A program made the translations under genes and the position numbers. Under the pieces are notes generated by a model. The model did no database searches. It was given only the letters and a program-made list of their open reading frames with translations, and was not told the origin of the DNA. From Larus michahellis (lineage: Eukaryota > Chordata > Aves > Charadriiformes > Laridae), in the NCBI RefSeq assembly GCF_964199755.1, contig NC_133904.1, positions 124,001 to 188,000 on the forward strand: a DNA stretch of 64,000 bases, given 5' to 3'. Positions 50,251-62,029 of the stretch are shown here, piece by piece (position 1 is the stretch's first letter; each line of letters starts with the position of its first letter).

Positions 50251-50529
50251 CCCGTGGTCCTTAACAGCTCCCTGGTTTTAAATAAACACCGGTTTCTTAG
50301 ATGAGGTTTGGCTGCGAAAAGATGGGGAACCCTTGCTCTGGCATGCAACTCCAGAAAGCAGCTGGCTAACGTGTGCCTTACGAACTTACTGTCCTTCTGT
50401 GGCAAGATTACCATTACCAGCAGATGGAGGGAAGGCAGCGTATGTGTTTGGGGGTTTTATTTTAGCAAAGCTTTTGATTCTCTCTTTCACAGTACCCTTC
50501 CGGACAAAACGCCCAGCACCTAGCTAGAC

Positions 50530-50795
50530 CCCCCTGCAAGTGCTGCCTCCAGCGCTGGGGCACCAACAGCAGAAGGACACGGAGCTGTTGGAGCGGGGCC
50601 AGAGGAGGCCCCGGAGCTGCTGGGAGGGCTGGAGCCCCTCTGCTGGGAGGACAGGCTGAGAGAGCCGGGGGGGCTCAGCCTGGAGAAGAGAAGGCGCCGG
50701 GGAGACCTTCCAGCCCCTTCCAGTCCCTAAAGGGGCTCCAGGAAAGCTGGGGAGGGACTCTGGAGCAGGGAGGGGAGCTCCATCATGCTGTAAAG
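50530..50795 (+). mobile_element. CR1 LINE fragment (internal ORF2 piece)
   Basis: Plus-strand match to the CR1 segment GGAGCGGGGCCAGAGGAGGC, AGGACAGGCTGAGAGAGC, GCTCAGCCTGGAGAAGAGAA, GGGAGACCTTCCAGCC, ending GAAAGCTGGGGAGGGACTCT. Truncated at both ends. It starts about 280 bases from the orphan CpG island. Confidence 0.9.
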
Positions 50796-51590
50796 TCAGT
50801 TGGCTTTTGAGCAACCAAAATACCTAAGGCTGCAACCTCCTCGATCATTTTCAGGTGATGGTGCCTAACTGCTAACAGAAATTCTTATTCTCAGTCACCA
50901 AATACACAACCATTCTCTCTGCATGTTAAATTTCGTCCTGTTTTCATTTTTGTAGTCCTCAAGGTCATTCAGTTCTTGCCGCAGAGCATTCTCCTTTTCT
51001 TCTATGATAGTATTTTTACCTATATTCTTATCACACAACAGCTACAACCTGAAGTAAAAACCCAGCAAAAGCATACCACTTGTACTTAGGATAAAAAGTC
51101 AAAAGTGAAGTCACAAAGCTTTGGGGAGCCAAAAGCCGTTTCTGCAGCCTGCTAAGTCTTATTAAAACTGCCCAGTTTTCATGAAGATTTTGCTTTGTAC
51201 TGTTGAGTGAGACACTGTAACTCAGCCTGGTAAGAATGTGGCTTTTCCCCAAGCCAGAAACACCTTTGGAGAATTGTCTGTATTATTTCTGTATCCCTTT
51301 CAATCTCAACAGTCTCTCTGTTTTACAATAAATACCTGTTTGATTTTGCTAGTGTAAGAAGTAATGCTCTGATGAAGTTACTGGAATAATTTCTAGCAGG
51401 CACAAACTAACTGGAACTTTGACCATTAGATTTAACAAGGACAGAGTGAAAAGGGAATTAATAGATATCCGCAAAGGTTGTCATTCCTCTGGCAAGAGAG
51501 ACAGCTGGGCCAAGAGAGTAGCAGAATTAAAAAAAGGGAAAGCAAAAAACCAGGCGGAATAATTTTGAAGGCTTTTTAAATGATACAAGC
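50796..51590. other. Intergenic, nothing recognised
   Basis: AT-rich, no supported exon or repeat. It forms the 3' flank of the candidate minus-strand gene that follows. Confidence 0.5.
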
Positions 51591-51598
51591 ACATTATA

Positions 51599-51604
51599 TT
51601 TATT
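51599..51604 (-). terminator. Poly(A) signal of candidate minus-strand gene
   Basis: TTTATT in plus text reads AATAAA on the minus strand, about 70 bases after the stop codon that ends the candidate terminal exon at 51672. It is the best 3'-end signal in this stretch, but its meaning depends on that gene being real. Confidence 0.35.
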
Positions 51605-51671
51605 TATCAGGTGCATTACTTCATTTTTTGTTGGCCTGATAACATGAAAATTCGAACAGGTTCTATAGCCA

Positions 51672-52885
51672 TTAGATCTCTATCTGACAAAGATAGGGGT
51701 GCCACATACATGGTATGTTCTTACTGGGCTTCAGCAGGCTTAGGCTTTTACCCAGTATCCGTCCGGAACACGCGAGCATCGTCCGTCTCTCATTCACAGA
51801 CCCAGTGACATTAAATGATTTCCAAAACACAGCCGTGTACAAAGAGTGCAGTGGTGTCTGCCCTGGTGACACCTGTGTCCGTCTCATTGAGAAGGATAAA
51901 TTCTGGATGCTGAGGAAACGCTTCCTAAAGCTCCACCAAGCTGACCCAGGAGTGATGTACAGGCAACAGACACTGTGATTCCATCAAACGTTAAAGGAAA
52001 GCTGAGATGGTTTTGAATAACAGCGTACAGACGGACACACGACTGCAGGATTTAGAGACATTACTGTGAGCTGTGCTGTGGGATAAATACATTTAAACAA
52101 CAAATTTGCTTTTGTTACCTTCTGAGACATGAAAGTGGAGGTCTCTGCTTCTCTTGATGCACTAAATCAGTCCCAGAGTGAAACAGCATTTTTGTACTTA
52201 GTGTGCTCTTAAACCCTGTGTCTAATACCTACCTACGCCTCCATCAAACTTTATTTTAGTCAGATATTTCTACATTAATTTCAAAGTTGGTTTACTTAGC
52301 CTTTCGTTGCTGTTGCATTTGAGTGCAAACATACCAGATCTGTGGTTTCTCTGATGACCTACCAGTGCTCAGGGACTGTGTGCTCCGGGAACAGAGCAAC
52401 ACTGAAAGAGGACGTCAGCCATGAATGACAATGCAATTCACTGCTCTCCCGTGGCCTTCAGCCAAAGGCTCTTACCATTAACGCAATGTATCTGCATTCT
52501 TGATTTGTGAAAGGCTGACCACAAAAGTGTTCATCCTAGGAATGCAACAAAAGAAAGGACAGGTATTTAATCATGAGAGCCTTACATGGCTGAGATTGCC
52601 TCAGCAAATTAGCTTCCTTCTTAAGCGTACATTTTACTTATCGACTTGTGTATCGCTTCCTTTGAATTCTACTAACATATTCAGTAACACAAAATGCACC
52701 ACGTAAGACTGCAATCTAGCGATTTCACTATAAGCCAGGATCACATAGTTTCTCTGCACCTTCTTCTGGAGAAATCTTAGAATTGCTGCACGGTTTTGCT
52801 GAGCAAGGGACGCTGTGGCAGACGTCTGCACAGCGACGGTGGAACGCTGAGCGTTCGGGGCTGCTGGCAACCCCTTCGGTTCAGT
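51672..52885 (-). CDS. Candidate unrecognised spliced gene, last four exons (hypothetical)
   Basis: Four minus-strand segments: A 52885-52760 (126 nt), B 52535-52476 (60 nt), C 52161-52119 (43 nt), D 51940-51672 (terminal, stop TAG-independent TAA, 269 nt). Acceptors of A (TTACTAAGGTTTTTTGCAG, with a near-ideal branch site) and B (CTTTTGTTGCATTCCTAG) and the donor of B (ATG before GTAAGAGC) are strong; A's donor (GTGCAG) is weak. A, B and D each have only one fully open frame and these agree across junctions. Joined, they give about 165 codons, including AAILRFLQKK, CGQPFTNQECRYIALM, WWSFRKRFLSIQNLSF. I recognise no family. Possible further 5' exons: 53262-53207, 53145-53098, 52979-52960. It could also be a noncoding RNA, since a plus-strand frame is open over exon D. 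Confidence 0.35.
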
Positions 52886-53269
52886 CTGCAAAAAACCTTA
52901 GTAATATTCCATTTATGCTCATTTTTTATGCTTGTGCTTTGCCTGGCTGTTTCAGCTACGTTATTCCGACTGATTTTAGCTATCAGGAAAGATGAAACAA
53001 AGAGGTAAGAATTCTGGCCACTTTGTATTTAATATTTAATTGACTAAAAATCACCTTGGCTTCAAAGAGGGATTGTGGCATCAGTATGAATTAGTACCTT
53101 TCTTGGTCTGATAAACATCTGCTTTAATTCCAAAGCTCCGGATCACTGGAAATGGCACAACGAATATACACGATAATTTCATAGGCCCTTAGATCCTAGT
53201 CTCGACCAGAGCTGCGGTTGTTCCACTTTGCACAGGAGACACTCAGTATCTGGCAACACCTTCTGTAAC

Positions 53270-55780
53270 ACAACAGTGGGAGGAATGGGAGCGCTACTCT
53301 GATAAATCACCCATGGGGTTAAACAGAAGCAAAAGTATGTGGAGTTTGGTCAAACTTAAGGGCTTATCCCTCTCTTTCTGTATCTTACAACACACCCTGG
53401 AAGCGACACCACACCGGCTGTGCGGCTCCATCTCTGCACGGGAGCATTATGGAGTTGGGTCCTTCTGCCGCAGGTAAGGGCAGCTCTGCTCACCACGGGG
53501 AGGCCAAGGCCCGCACAAAGTCCCTTTAGGCAGTCACCTATTTTCCCCTGCCACTTAGAAACGTCACGGCCAAAATGACATTGTATTTTACCTCAGTTAA
53601 AGGCGTTATCCTCATTCAGACACTGCCGTGGATCTCTGGTTCCTGGAAGTATATTTATTCATACGGACGTTTTTAGCTGGGGGTCAGGAAGTCACCGTTC
53701 CAGGCTAAAGGAGAGAAACTGAAATCGTGTGGATTGTTCTTCCCATGATACTATGAAGATCCTTTTTACGCTATTTTGAGCCTATTTTCTAAATCTGTTT
53801 TTATAACGGTCATTTACCTGTGATTCATCGTCCTTCACTGTTTAGAAGTAATCCTTTCATCTGTTTTTGCCAACTCTCACTCTGTGATGTTTGCCAGGAC
53901 TCTAATAGCTGTGATCAGCCCAGTCAGCTTTTGATATTTCATGGGGGTGCCAGCTACTGCTGCAGGGCATGAAAGCAGAAACTTACACCAGAATCGCTAT
54001 ACAGATCTATTATATGGATCCAGAGTGTTAATTTGCAGGGAAAAGTAGGAACTCGGTAGGCTGGAAATCCCTCATTTCACTGCCGTATGCAGTGAAGCCA
54101 CCCCAATTCTACCGGGACCACAGACAGCTCTCATTCACATCAGAAAGCGACAGAAATATCATTATTCTATCATTTCGTGGTACAGTAGAAGAACGCAAAT
54201 GGGTCACGTCGTGAAAACACATCTCTTAATTGTAAACAGTCTTCCCCAGAGGTTCCAGTCTCTCCGGTACAGAACCATGCGTGGGGGTTCTTTCTGAGCT
54301 TTCACTCCAGTTTGTGTGTCTCCTGTTTCTCTTCCCCTTGGCAGAATCCCAGCTGGAGGAGCGTCTCTGCACTGCAGTGAAAAGCTGCAGCTCTGGAAAG
54401 CTTCCGTGACAGAAATAAGCAGCAAGTATTAGGACTGAATCACCTGAAAACAGAAGGCACTTCTACCAGCTGGTATGAAAATCTCTGAAAGTCTTTCATC
54501 TTTACGTTTTGTCATCATGTTTTCCCTCCGTGATCTACAATTCTACTTCCATGACAGAATTTATTGTACACTGGTGTTTATTTGCAGGTTTATTGCTTTA
54601 TTCACATATTTACCTACTTTAGTGCAATACCTTGAGACAAACTAAATAAATTAGCACGGAGAAATAAGTTGAACCCTTTTGATGCACTAATTCTCTCTGT
54701 TTATGAGATTTATTTCATAAAGATCATAGCCAGTGGTGTCACCACGATTTAATGTGAAAAAGACCTATTGCATCACCTCGTAAGTTATCTGTTGAGAGCT
54801 AGAGCACCTTTTGATTAAAGACCTAAATTTGAGAAAACTCTGTAAGCTAGCAACGTCAGCTGTAGCCTGCAGAGATAATCATGCTGGATTTTCCCCCCTT
54901 TCTGTGGTTGGCATTTTTCCTGATTATCTTCTGTTAGAGTCTTACGACACTATAGATTCACACATGCTCGCCAAAATCCAACTGTCCGAACCTCCTGAGG
55001 TTTTGGCGGTGTCCTCACTGCGGGCCTGGTGGGTAGGAAGGAGCACAACAGGGCAGGACCCTGGTTTATCTGTCCATCAAACCTCCCAAAATGGAAACCT
55101 GGCAGACCGCAGGGGACAGAACGTGACACCGCTTTAGGAACACTGCAGGTTATTGCTGACGTGACTCTTGGTTTACAATAGCTGGGTTGCTTTTCCTCCA
55201 CCCAGCTGCATCAGTGCAGGACGGATCTCCCTTTGTCATAAAAGACATGTATTTTTCTATACGAAACTCCTTTCTGGTGGCTCTCTCTTGTCCAGCATGC
55301 AGAAATCTCACACTTTGACCGTGCTCGGCGTTCCCACACACAGCACTGACGTGCTCTGAAGATGTGGCTGGGACTGGCTGCCGGTGACATGGACCTTGGC
55401 CTGGACCCAGGCCCCCTCCGGCCACCCGGGGCCTTAAGGGCTGTCCACGCAGCAGCTGACAGCTCAGGTGCTGGCGGCTGGCAAAGCTCACTGAGATTCT
55501 TCTTGTATCTCACGTTTCTGGAATCTAGGGAATCTCATCACTTACCATTACAGACCATTACTCTTGTCTTTAATTGGGCAGGAAGGAGAACCCCAGGGAA
55601 GAGATGAAGATCTGACTGTTCTGCTTGCTATCAAGCGGCGGAGGAGAGTGAAGGGACAGGAGCGATGACACCGAGCCCAGGCGTCTTTTAGCACCGCCGT
55701 TTCCTGTGATTTTATTGCGTAATTATTTATTGCGGATACTGCAGCAACTGAACGCCGGGCGTTTAAAAATCCCGGCGGGT
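53270..55780. other. Region between candidate gene and MAP1A promoter
   Basis: No known gene. Minus-strand donor-like sites occur at 53493 region (CCGTG before GTGAGC) and near 55546 (AATG before GTAAGTGATG), and a protein-like minus frame at 54204-54425 follows a good acceptor but lacks a good donor. They might be 5' exons of the candidate gene, starting from the MAP1A CpG island, but I cannot join them in frame. Confidence 0.35.
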
Positions 55781-55789
55781 TTCTGTGTT

Positions 55790-56263
55790 TAGGTACATCT
55801 CCCACACTCTGGTCAGGAGGGTACGCGGAGCCCCGCTCCCGGCTCTCCCCGGCGGCCGGCGGGCCCTCCACGGCCGGCTGTGGTCGCCCGCCCGCGCAGC
55901 GACCGCAGCCCCGCTCCCTGCGGCCCCTGGGGCTCACCGGCAGCCGCCGTCCCTCCAGGGCAGCCGCCGTCCCTCCAGGGCCGCCGCCGCGCTGAAGCGA
56001 AGCGGGGTGTCCCGGAGCCGGGGCTTCGCCGGGCCCGCCCGGGCCTTGCGCGGCCGCGGGGCCGGGGGGCGGTGCGCAACGGGCCCCCGCGCCGGCCGCT
56101 CGCGAGCGGCGGGGCGGGGCGGGGCGGGGCCCGCGGGCCACGCCCCCTCCGCCGCAGTAGCGCAGGAGCACGTGCCCGCTCGACCAATCGGGGAGGGGCT
56201 CCGGGCGCTTTAAGAGCCGTGCGCCAGTCAGCGCGCGCTGCAGTAGCGGCCGCCGGGGTTGCC
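55790..56263 (+). promoter_or_regulatory. MAP1A: CpG-island promoter of MAP1A
   Basis: Upstream of the MAP1A ATG in order: a 20-base tandem duplication (55941-55980), four to five GGGGC GC boxes at about 56110-56130, an E-box CACGTG at 56169-56174, CCAAT at 56184-56188, and a TTTAAG TATA-like element at about 56209. Spacing suggests transcription starts near 56235-56245. The whole island extends to about 56860. Confidence 0.7.
55941..55980. repeat. Perfect 20-bp tandem duplication in MAP1A upstream island
   Basis: CAGCCGCCGTCCCTCCAGGG occurs twice back to back. It is too short to classify further, and is a candidate variable-number site in the promoter. Confidence 0.95.
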
Positions 56264-59200
56264 ATGGAGACCGCGGCCGGTCCGGTCGCTATGGAGACGG
56301 CAGCGCCCGGGCCGGCGGGCGCGCGGCGCCGGGAGCCGCGGAGGCACGCGCTGCTGGCCGTGATTGGGGAGGTCGGGACGGAGCCTGAGCGCGGGGCGCT
56401 GCGCGCCGCTCTGGAGCGCGGTGAGCGGGGGGCGGCCGAAGGACCCGCCGCAGGGCCGGGCGCTGCGGGGCTGAGAACGCGCCCGGCCCGAGGCAGAGCT
56501 GCCGTGCCCGCCCTGCCCTGTGGCACCGCCGCCCCGCCGCAGGCTCCCGGGGGGCCGGCGCTGCGGGCGGGGAAGGAGGCCGGCGGGATGCAGCCCAGGG
56601 GCGAGCCGGCGCTCTGCCGGGGCCGGGCGGGGGTGGCGGGGGCCGCCGGTGGGCGCGCCTGTGCCGCGGGAGCGGTCCTGGGCGTGGCCGGCGGGCGGTG
56701 GCGCAGCCGCAGGGGCGGCGCGGGCGGTGCTGCCGTGATCGGGGCCTGAGCTCCCTCGAGGACGAGCCCGGTGACAGATGGCGCTCGGCGGGCCCCGCTC
56801 CCGCGCGCTGTCGTGCCCTCGGGCGGTCGGGCCGTAAGCCCTGTCCCCCTGAGCGCTCCTTTATTTGCATGAGTGAAATGCGGTTAACGCTGGGTTTGAA
56901 GGTCTTAAAGCCTGAAGACGTTTTATGGTTCTGAATTCCTCAAGTTTCTATTTTATGAGCAGGTCAGTGGATTACCTTTCATTTCCCTCATACCCTGAGC
57001 TTCTCCCTCATTAGCGGAGGGTTTGCCTGGCTGGGCCCGCCACTGCGGTGTGAGGGCCGCAAATGGGCCTGCGGTGTCGCGGCCTCCCCCTGCCTGAGGA
57101 GCAGCCGTGTGGGCCAGGGGCGGAGGGGGCTGAGCCACAGTGGTGACCTGGACTGCTCCAGGAGCCACACGGAGCAAGACACGGCTGCCATAACACTTGG
57201 CTCCTTTGTTGTCTGTTTTGTGGTAGTGCCCAGAGGCCTTGGCAATGAATGAGTCTTTGTGTATTACCAGATGCTGTGTTGTATAAAAGCGAGGGGGAAG
57301 GAGGTGGCAAGATGGTAGCTCTTGTTTTGTGGTGGTTTCTGATGGTTCCTAAGAAAAAGAAAGGAGAGGCTGTCAGCTACATCAGGACATTGAGGGAATC
57401 CCTGTTCTAAGAAACAGATTAGTACACCTCTGAGAAATAGAGTAACAGCCTTTTGACTTTGCATGCAATTCTTCCCTCTTCGCCCCCCATTTCCAAGACG
57501 TGTTGGTTTAAAAGATGCCAGTGACAACAGTTGTGATTTGGTTATTTGGAGATACTTCTGTGACTCTTTTCCTTTCAAGCATAAACAGTACTGAGGAACA
57601 GGTGGACAGTGCAATTTGAGAGGGTATGGGTATGGAGATGTCAAATCTTGTCCAATTTCTCCACTTCAGCATCTTTTCCATCTACCTTTGCCGGCAGGCC
57701 ACTTACCAGCTACTCTGAGGGCAATGTTTTGGTCCCTTTTCCAAGCGATAGCTTTTTTCAGTAGGAGTAAGCCAGATTATGACCATTTGGCCTCTGAAAG
57801 CTCCTATTTGAGGAGGTACTCCTGTACCAGCCTGCATCCTTATCTATTCTCTGAATCTTTGAAATAGTGACAGATCAGACTGTAAACTAATGAATTTTGC
57901 TCTCTGATTCTGTGATTATATGCCAATAATCTGTGAATTCCCATTGCAGAAAAAAAAATAAATGCCAATTTTGCAAGATAAATGGTAATTGCTACAGCAG
58001 GAGTAAGTTCTATAGCTAGTTTTGCCTGACTGGAAACCTACTGAAATTCTGCGGAGTGCAGACACTTCTTTGCATGAGAGACATTTAAGCAGTATTGGTA
58101 AGTTACTAACAGTAGAAGTGAACTGCTGAGGGAGCTAGGAACTTGGATTTCGGACTTTCCTCTGTCACTGACTTGGAGTAGGACCTCCAGCAAGTCATAG
58201 AGGAGTCTTCCCCACTGAAATGTGAGAATGACCTCTTCTGGAAATGGACCAACATCTGCAAATTGGAAGATGGATATAAAAAGGAAGGATAGTTAAAGTG
58301 ACAGCAGGGTCTTCGATCTGCCACCAGAGAGCATATTACAATGCTGGAGACAGCTATAATCTTGATTCAGGGAGTTCAAGAAATGTGGAAATGGTACGTG
58401 CATGATGATTCCTGTTTCTTAAGCAATAGTTTGCTGGAGAGTGCTTATGTGAGGTTTGTGTGAGGGTAGAACAGGCTGCTGAGCAGATGATTTTATTTCT
58501 TCAGGAAACAAAGCCGTGTAAATAACAAAATGCTTCTGCCCTTCAGAGAAGCATTTTTCTGTAACTTGGTAAGGGGCTTATAGCCCAGAAAACAATCAGA
58601 TTAACAAAACTGGCAAATGAAGTTGGCAAGCAAAGTTGGTCCTTAGTGTTACATGTACATCTAGATAGGGTTTTCTAAAGAATGAAAAAACTAGGTTTTG
58701 TTTTGTGTCTTAGTTCTGTTGCCTGTGGTGCCCTGTCTGTGCAAAAAAGAAAACCCAAAACCCAAACATAAAACCAACCAAACAAAAAAAAACCACAAAA
58801 ATATTTTTCAGTGAATAAATCTCTTGCTCTGGCTGATTCAGAAAGTGTGCTTTCCCAGACTTCTTCCTATACCTTGGTTCAGGAGAATGGAATAGTGAAT
58901 ATAGGACATCACGGGAACCTGCTTGTTCCCATGTGTAGTGCTTCTTAGGCAGTGGCATTATGTGTCTGTGGGATGCTTGAATAACACTTATTCTAAAATG
59001 CTTTCTAATAAATACTGGTCTTATTTTTCTGCTCCTGTGTGACTTTTGTCCAGTTTTGAAACAACGTCTGGAAGACTAGGTCTGGTATTAGGGGGAAATG
59101 ACAAATCTTATAAGCCAATTACCTCAGCAGGAAATCAAAAAAGTTCACAAGGGCATAAGGGAAGAGATGGAAAACTGATGAACTGCATGGTACCTTACCT

Positions 59201-61235
59201 AAGCCATGCATGTGCAAAGAGAATGAATATTTAGAAACCTTATTATGTTATAGTGTGCACTCTTGTATTGGGAGGTAGAGAGGATCCTAATCAGCAAGGA
59301 CAGTGTTCTGGCTCCTGTGCCATGGGATGATAAATTGATTAGGAGTAACTTCAGACTACCTGGAGGGGAAAAAATGTTGAATAAACTGCTGCAAGTAAGA
59401 TGATGAGTGAGATCATAATTTCACTCTTCCCTTTCCTTGCTTTGAAAGAGGATCTCTTCTTTCTGCATCCTAGAGGATGTAGCAGTACCTCAAATAGCAT
59501 TTATTGCTGCAGTAGGACACCACGATAGTGACACAGCAGCTAGAGTCAGCAGGATTTGCCCTGCAGAGTGCCACCTTGTTCCTGTCCAGGTCAGAATGCT
59601 CATCAGTACTGCATTAAGATGCACTGGTATTGGACATTTGTTTAAGCAATCATGCTTTCCAAGAGTATAGCACACTAAAACATTTTGTTCACCTTCTTGC
59701 TTCCTGTCTTTTATTACATGTAAAATTTGTTCCTATCCCATGCCCAAACTGAAAGGAATAGATCTTCTGTGACGCTGAATGTGGTGGTAAGTTGTTTTAT
59801 TCCCCGCCTTTGATGTTCAGAGGGTTTACTGAGGGTTTTTTGTGCGCTCTGCAGTGCAGACTGTCAGGTAATACATAAGCTATTACTCTGTCAGCTATCA
59901 TCAGAAGAAGCCAAGAACAAAGTTTTCTTGAGCTGCTATAGATTCTGCAGGCCTTGAGACTACTGAACTGTGTGATGCAATGATTACTAACTATCTTGGT
60001 TACGTGTAGAAAGCCGGAGTTTGTATCCTAAAAGATCCTCTTTCCCACCAGTGGCCAGCAGAAGCTGTTGCACAACGTGGAGTTACTGTGCTGGAGAACT
60101 AGAACTGCAGTAACTGGGAATGATACCTCCGTGAAAAATCAACATGCTTCACTTGAAAGAAGGCAGATATCAGCTGCAATAAAACTTTATTTTTTGCAAG
60201 AGAGGAAATGTCTCCAGAAGATGGTGGAAGAACTCTATGAGGACCCCATCAAGAAACAGTGGGGCTGAAATTCTTGTTTCAGTTAACTCTTAGAAGTCTG
60301 TGACATTGGCCTTCAACACCTGTATTTCATCAGGCAGCAGCACAAGAGGCTGTAGTACTGATTCACGCTGATATCCTGGTTTTGTTCATGGTGCTGACGT
60401 GTAGTATCACACCATCTAGGAGAGGCTGCTCCGTACTGGGATGTGAAGATGTGTAATCTGTAGTGTTTGGTGTCATCCAGAATGTGCAACTGCTCACACT
60501 GAAGGTGACTTCCTCAGCATGGCATGGTGCCACTCGCTCTGGGAGCAGATGCTGCTTCCTGCTGTGATATGAAGGCGATTAGCTTACCAAGATTATATAG
60601 ATTAAAGAGCAAACTCAGAGGGTCTCGGTGGTGTCACAGGCTTTGAAGGAGTGATTAGGCAGGGCAAGTTGTGGGGGGGCTTTTGTGACTTGGAGGATGC
60701 ACAAGTTGTAAGAGCAGAGAAGCTGGTGTCTCTGAGCCGTTTAGTAGCTTAACCCTCCAGTAGACTAGTGACCAATGCTGGATAACGCAGAAGATGTAGA
60801 ACTAATGTAACCTGCTGCGTAACACAACATGCATTTCTTGCTTAGGCAGTGGTGTAATTTATTTAGCCTCAACCCCCTGTAGCTTTTTGGTTTTACTTGT
60901 GCGAAGCCCAAGTTGAATGAAGGCTTGCTCACTGCATGTACTTCAGAGATAGATGTTTTATGGAGGGCAAGCATCTTATGGCCCTCTGCTTTTGAAGACT
61001 TTCTCCATCCTAAGTCTGCTCTTTTGGATGAGCATCACTGGTCCTTGTGTGTCCCGTTAACTTCTCTATCTCCACTTCTGTTTCTGGAGTAAATGTAATA
61101 ACAGCTCACTATTCTTTTGTTGTTGTTTGGCAGGAATTCGTTCCTGGAACATTAACATTCTGTCCTGTGACCTGAATCAGCAACTGAGACTCTTTGTGAC
61201 CCGACACCTGGCGCAGTTTTCTTCAGAAGTCAAAG
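56264..61235 (+). CDS. MAP1A: Microtubule-associated protein 1A, first two coding exons (partial, continues past window)
   Basis: MAP1A binds and stabilises microtubules in neurons and is cleaved into heavy and light chains (family knowledge). Exon 1, 56264-56420, starts METAAGPVAMETAAPG and holds HALLAVIGEVG; exon 2, 61134-61235, encodes IRSWNINILSCDLNQQLRLF and VTRHLAQFSSEVKG. The phase-1 junction creates ERGIRSW, matching the ELERGIRSW-type N-terminus of MAP1 proteins; CNLNQQLKLFVTRHLA-like wording and position next to TP53BP1 favour MAP1A over MAP1B or MAP1S. This is the long N-terminal isoform. A second in-frame ATG occurs at codon 10. The next exon (QxxLxHRS) is not found before 64000. 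Confidence 0.9.
56421..61133 (+). other. MAP1A: MAP1A intron 1
   Basis: A 4.7-kb intron starting in the CpG island. It contains TATAAAAG at 57282-57289, followed by a purine-rich start, which could be an internal promoter, and a weak MIR-like patch near 58130-58240. No further coding exon is seen, since exon 1 joins exon 2 in phase. Confidence 0.6.
58130..58245 (+). mobile_element. Possible MIR-type ancient SINE relic
   Basis: TGTCACTGACTTGGAGTAGG and CTCCAGCAAGTCATAGAGGA, then CCACTGAAATGTGAGAATGA resemble the MIR core (CTGTGTGACCTTGGGCAAGT, then CCTCATCTGTAAAATG). Divergence is high and I rely on order of short matches, so this is tentative. Confidence 0.3.
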
Positions 61236-62029
61236 GTCAGCTTTTTGGTTTATTAGCATTAACTTTCAACTTTTTTTTGGGGCTTGAAAAAAAATACACA
61301 ATAAAGCTGATTGTGATTGAGAATGACAAATTTAATTAATGAGTTGTTTGCCCAGGATTCTTCAGATATGAATACTAATGAGGAAAAACTATGTTAAGGA
61401 TCTGTGGATGCAAGGAATTTAACTAAAAAGTAAAGATCTTACCACTGAGAATAGAGTAGATCGAAACATGTGCTGTTTAAAAGCCTATTAAGCTAGTAAG
61501 TTATAATTTGCCTGTCTGTCTCCTGTACCTTACTCGGGTGGCACAATATAGTTTTACTTTGTAAGCTGTTTATTATCTATCTCTTCCTTTTGGGTTTTAG
61601 AATGTACCTTTTGTATGCACAAAATGTATTGCAAGTAGTGTATAAGGCTAGTCGAATGACTTTCTGAATCCCTTTTTTGAAGGCCTATTCCCCCTTCTGT
61701 CACGGCTGTGGCCTTGTGGTTCTGTAGGTGAACAAGACCTAAAAGTTGACTTAATCTTGCAACCATGTCTCCATTTGTGTATGGCAGGACAGCTCTAACT
61801 CTGGAGCAATGTAACTGGAACCTGAAGCATTACCTTGATTCAGGCTGTAAAGTAGGAAATTGAATTAGACTATGACCATCTGTAAAGTATGGCAGGAGTT
61901 TATTAAACATCTAAAAACGCTACCTCTCTCCTCCCCAGAAGTGATTTCTGTGAGAGTCCTGTAAGCTTCCATGAAACCTCCTGCGGTCTCTTCACTCAGG
62001 TCTAATCTGTAAAATGTGAGATGTTAGTC

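Noticed and set aside
49667-50414. Open frames of about 100-130 codons in the orphan CpG island
   Set aside because: Low-complexity Gly/Pro/Arg/Ala, present on both strands, no homology recognised.
52944-52979. GC-AG type extension of the small 52979 segment
   Set aside because: The GCAAAG donor is not the usual GCAAGT form and breaks phase with exon A.
54204-54425. Protein-like minus-strand frame after a good acceptor
   Set aside because: No acceptable donor or poly(A) signal, two competing open frames, and no in-frame link to the candidate exons at 52-53 kb.
55548-56870. Several open frames of 190-290 codons on both strands
   Set aside because: Composition artefacts of the MAP1A CpG island. 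Only 56264-56420 matches a known protein.
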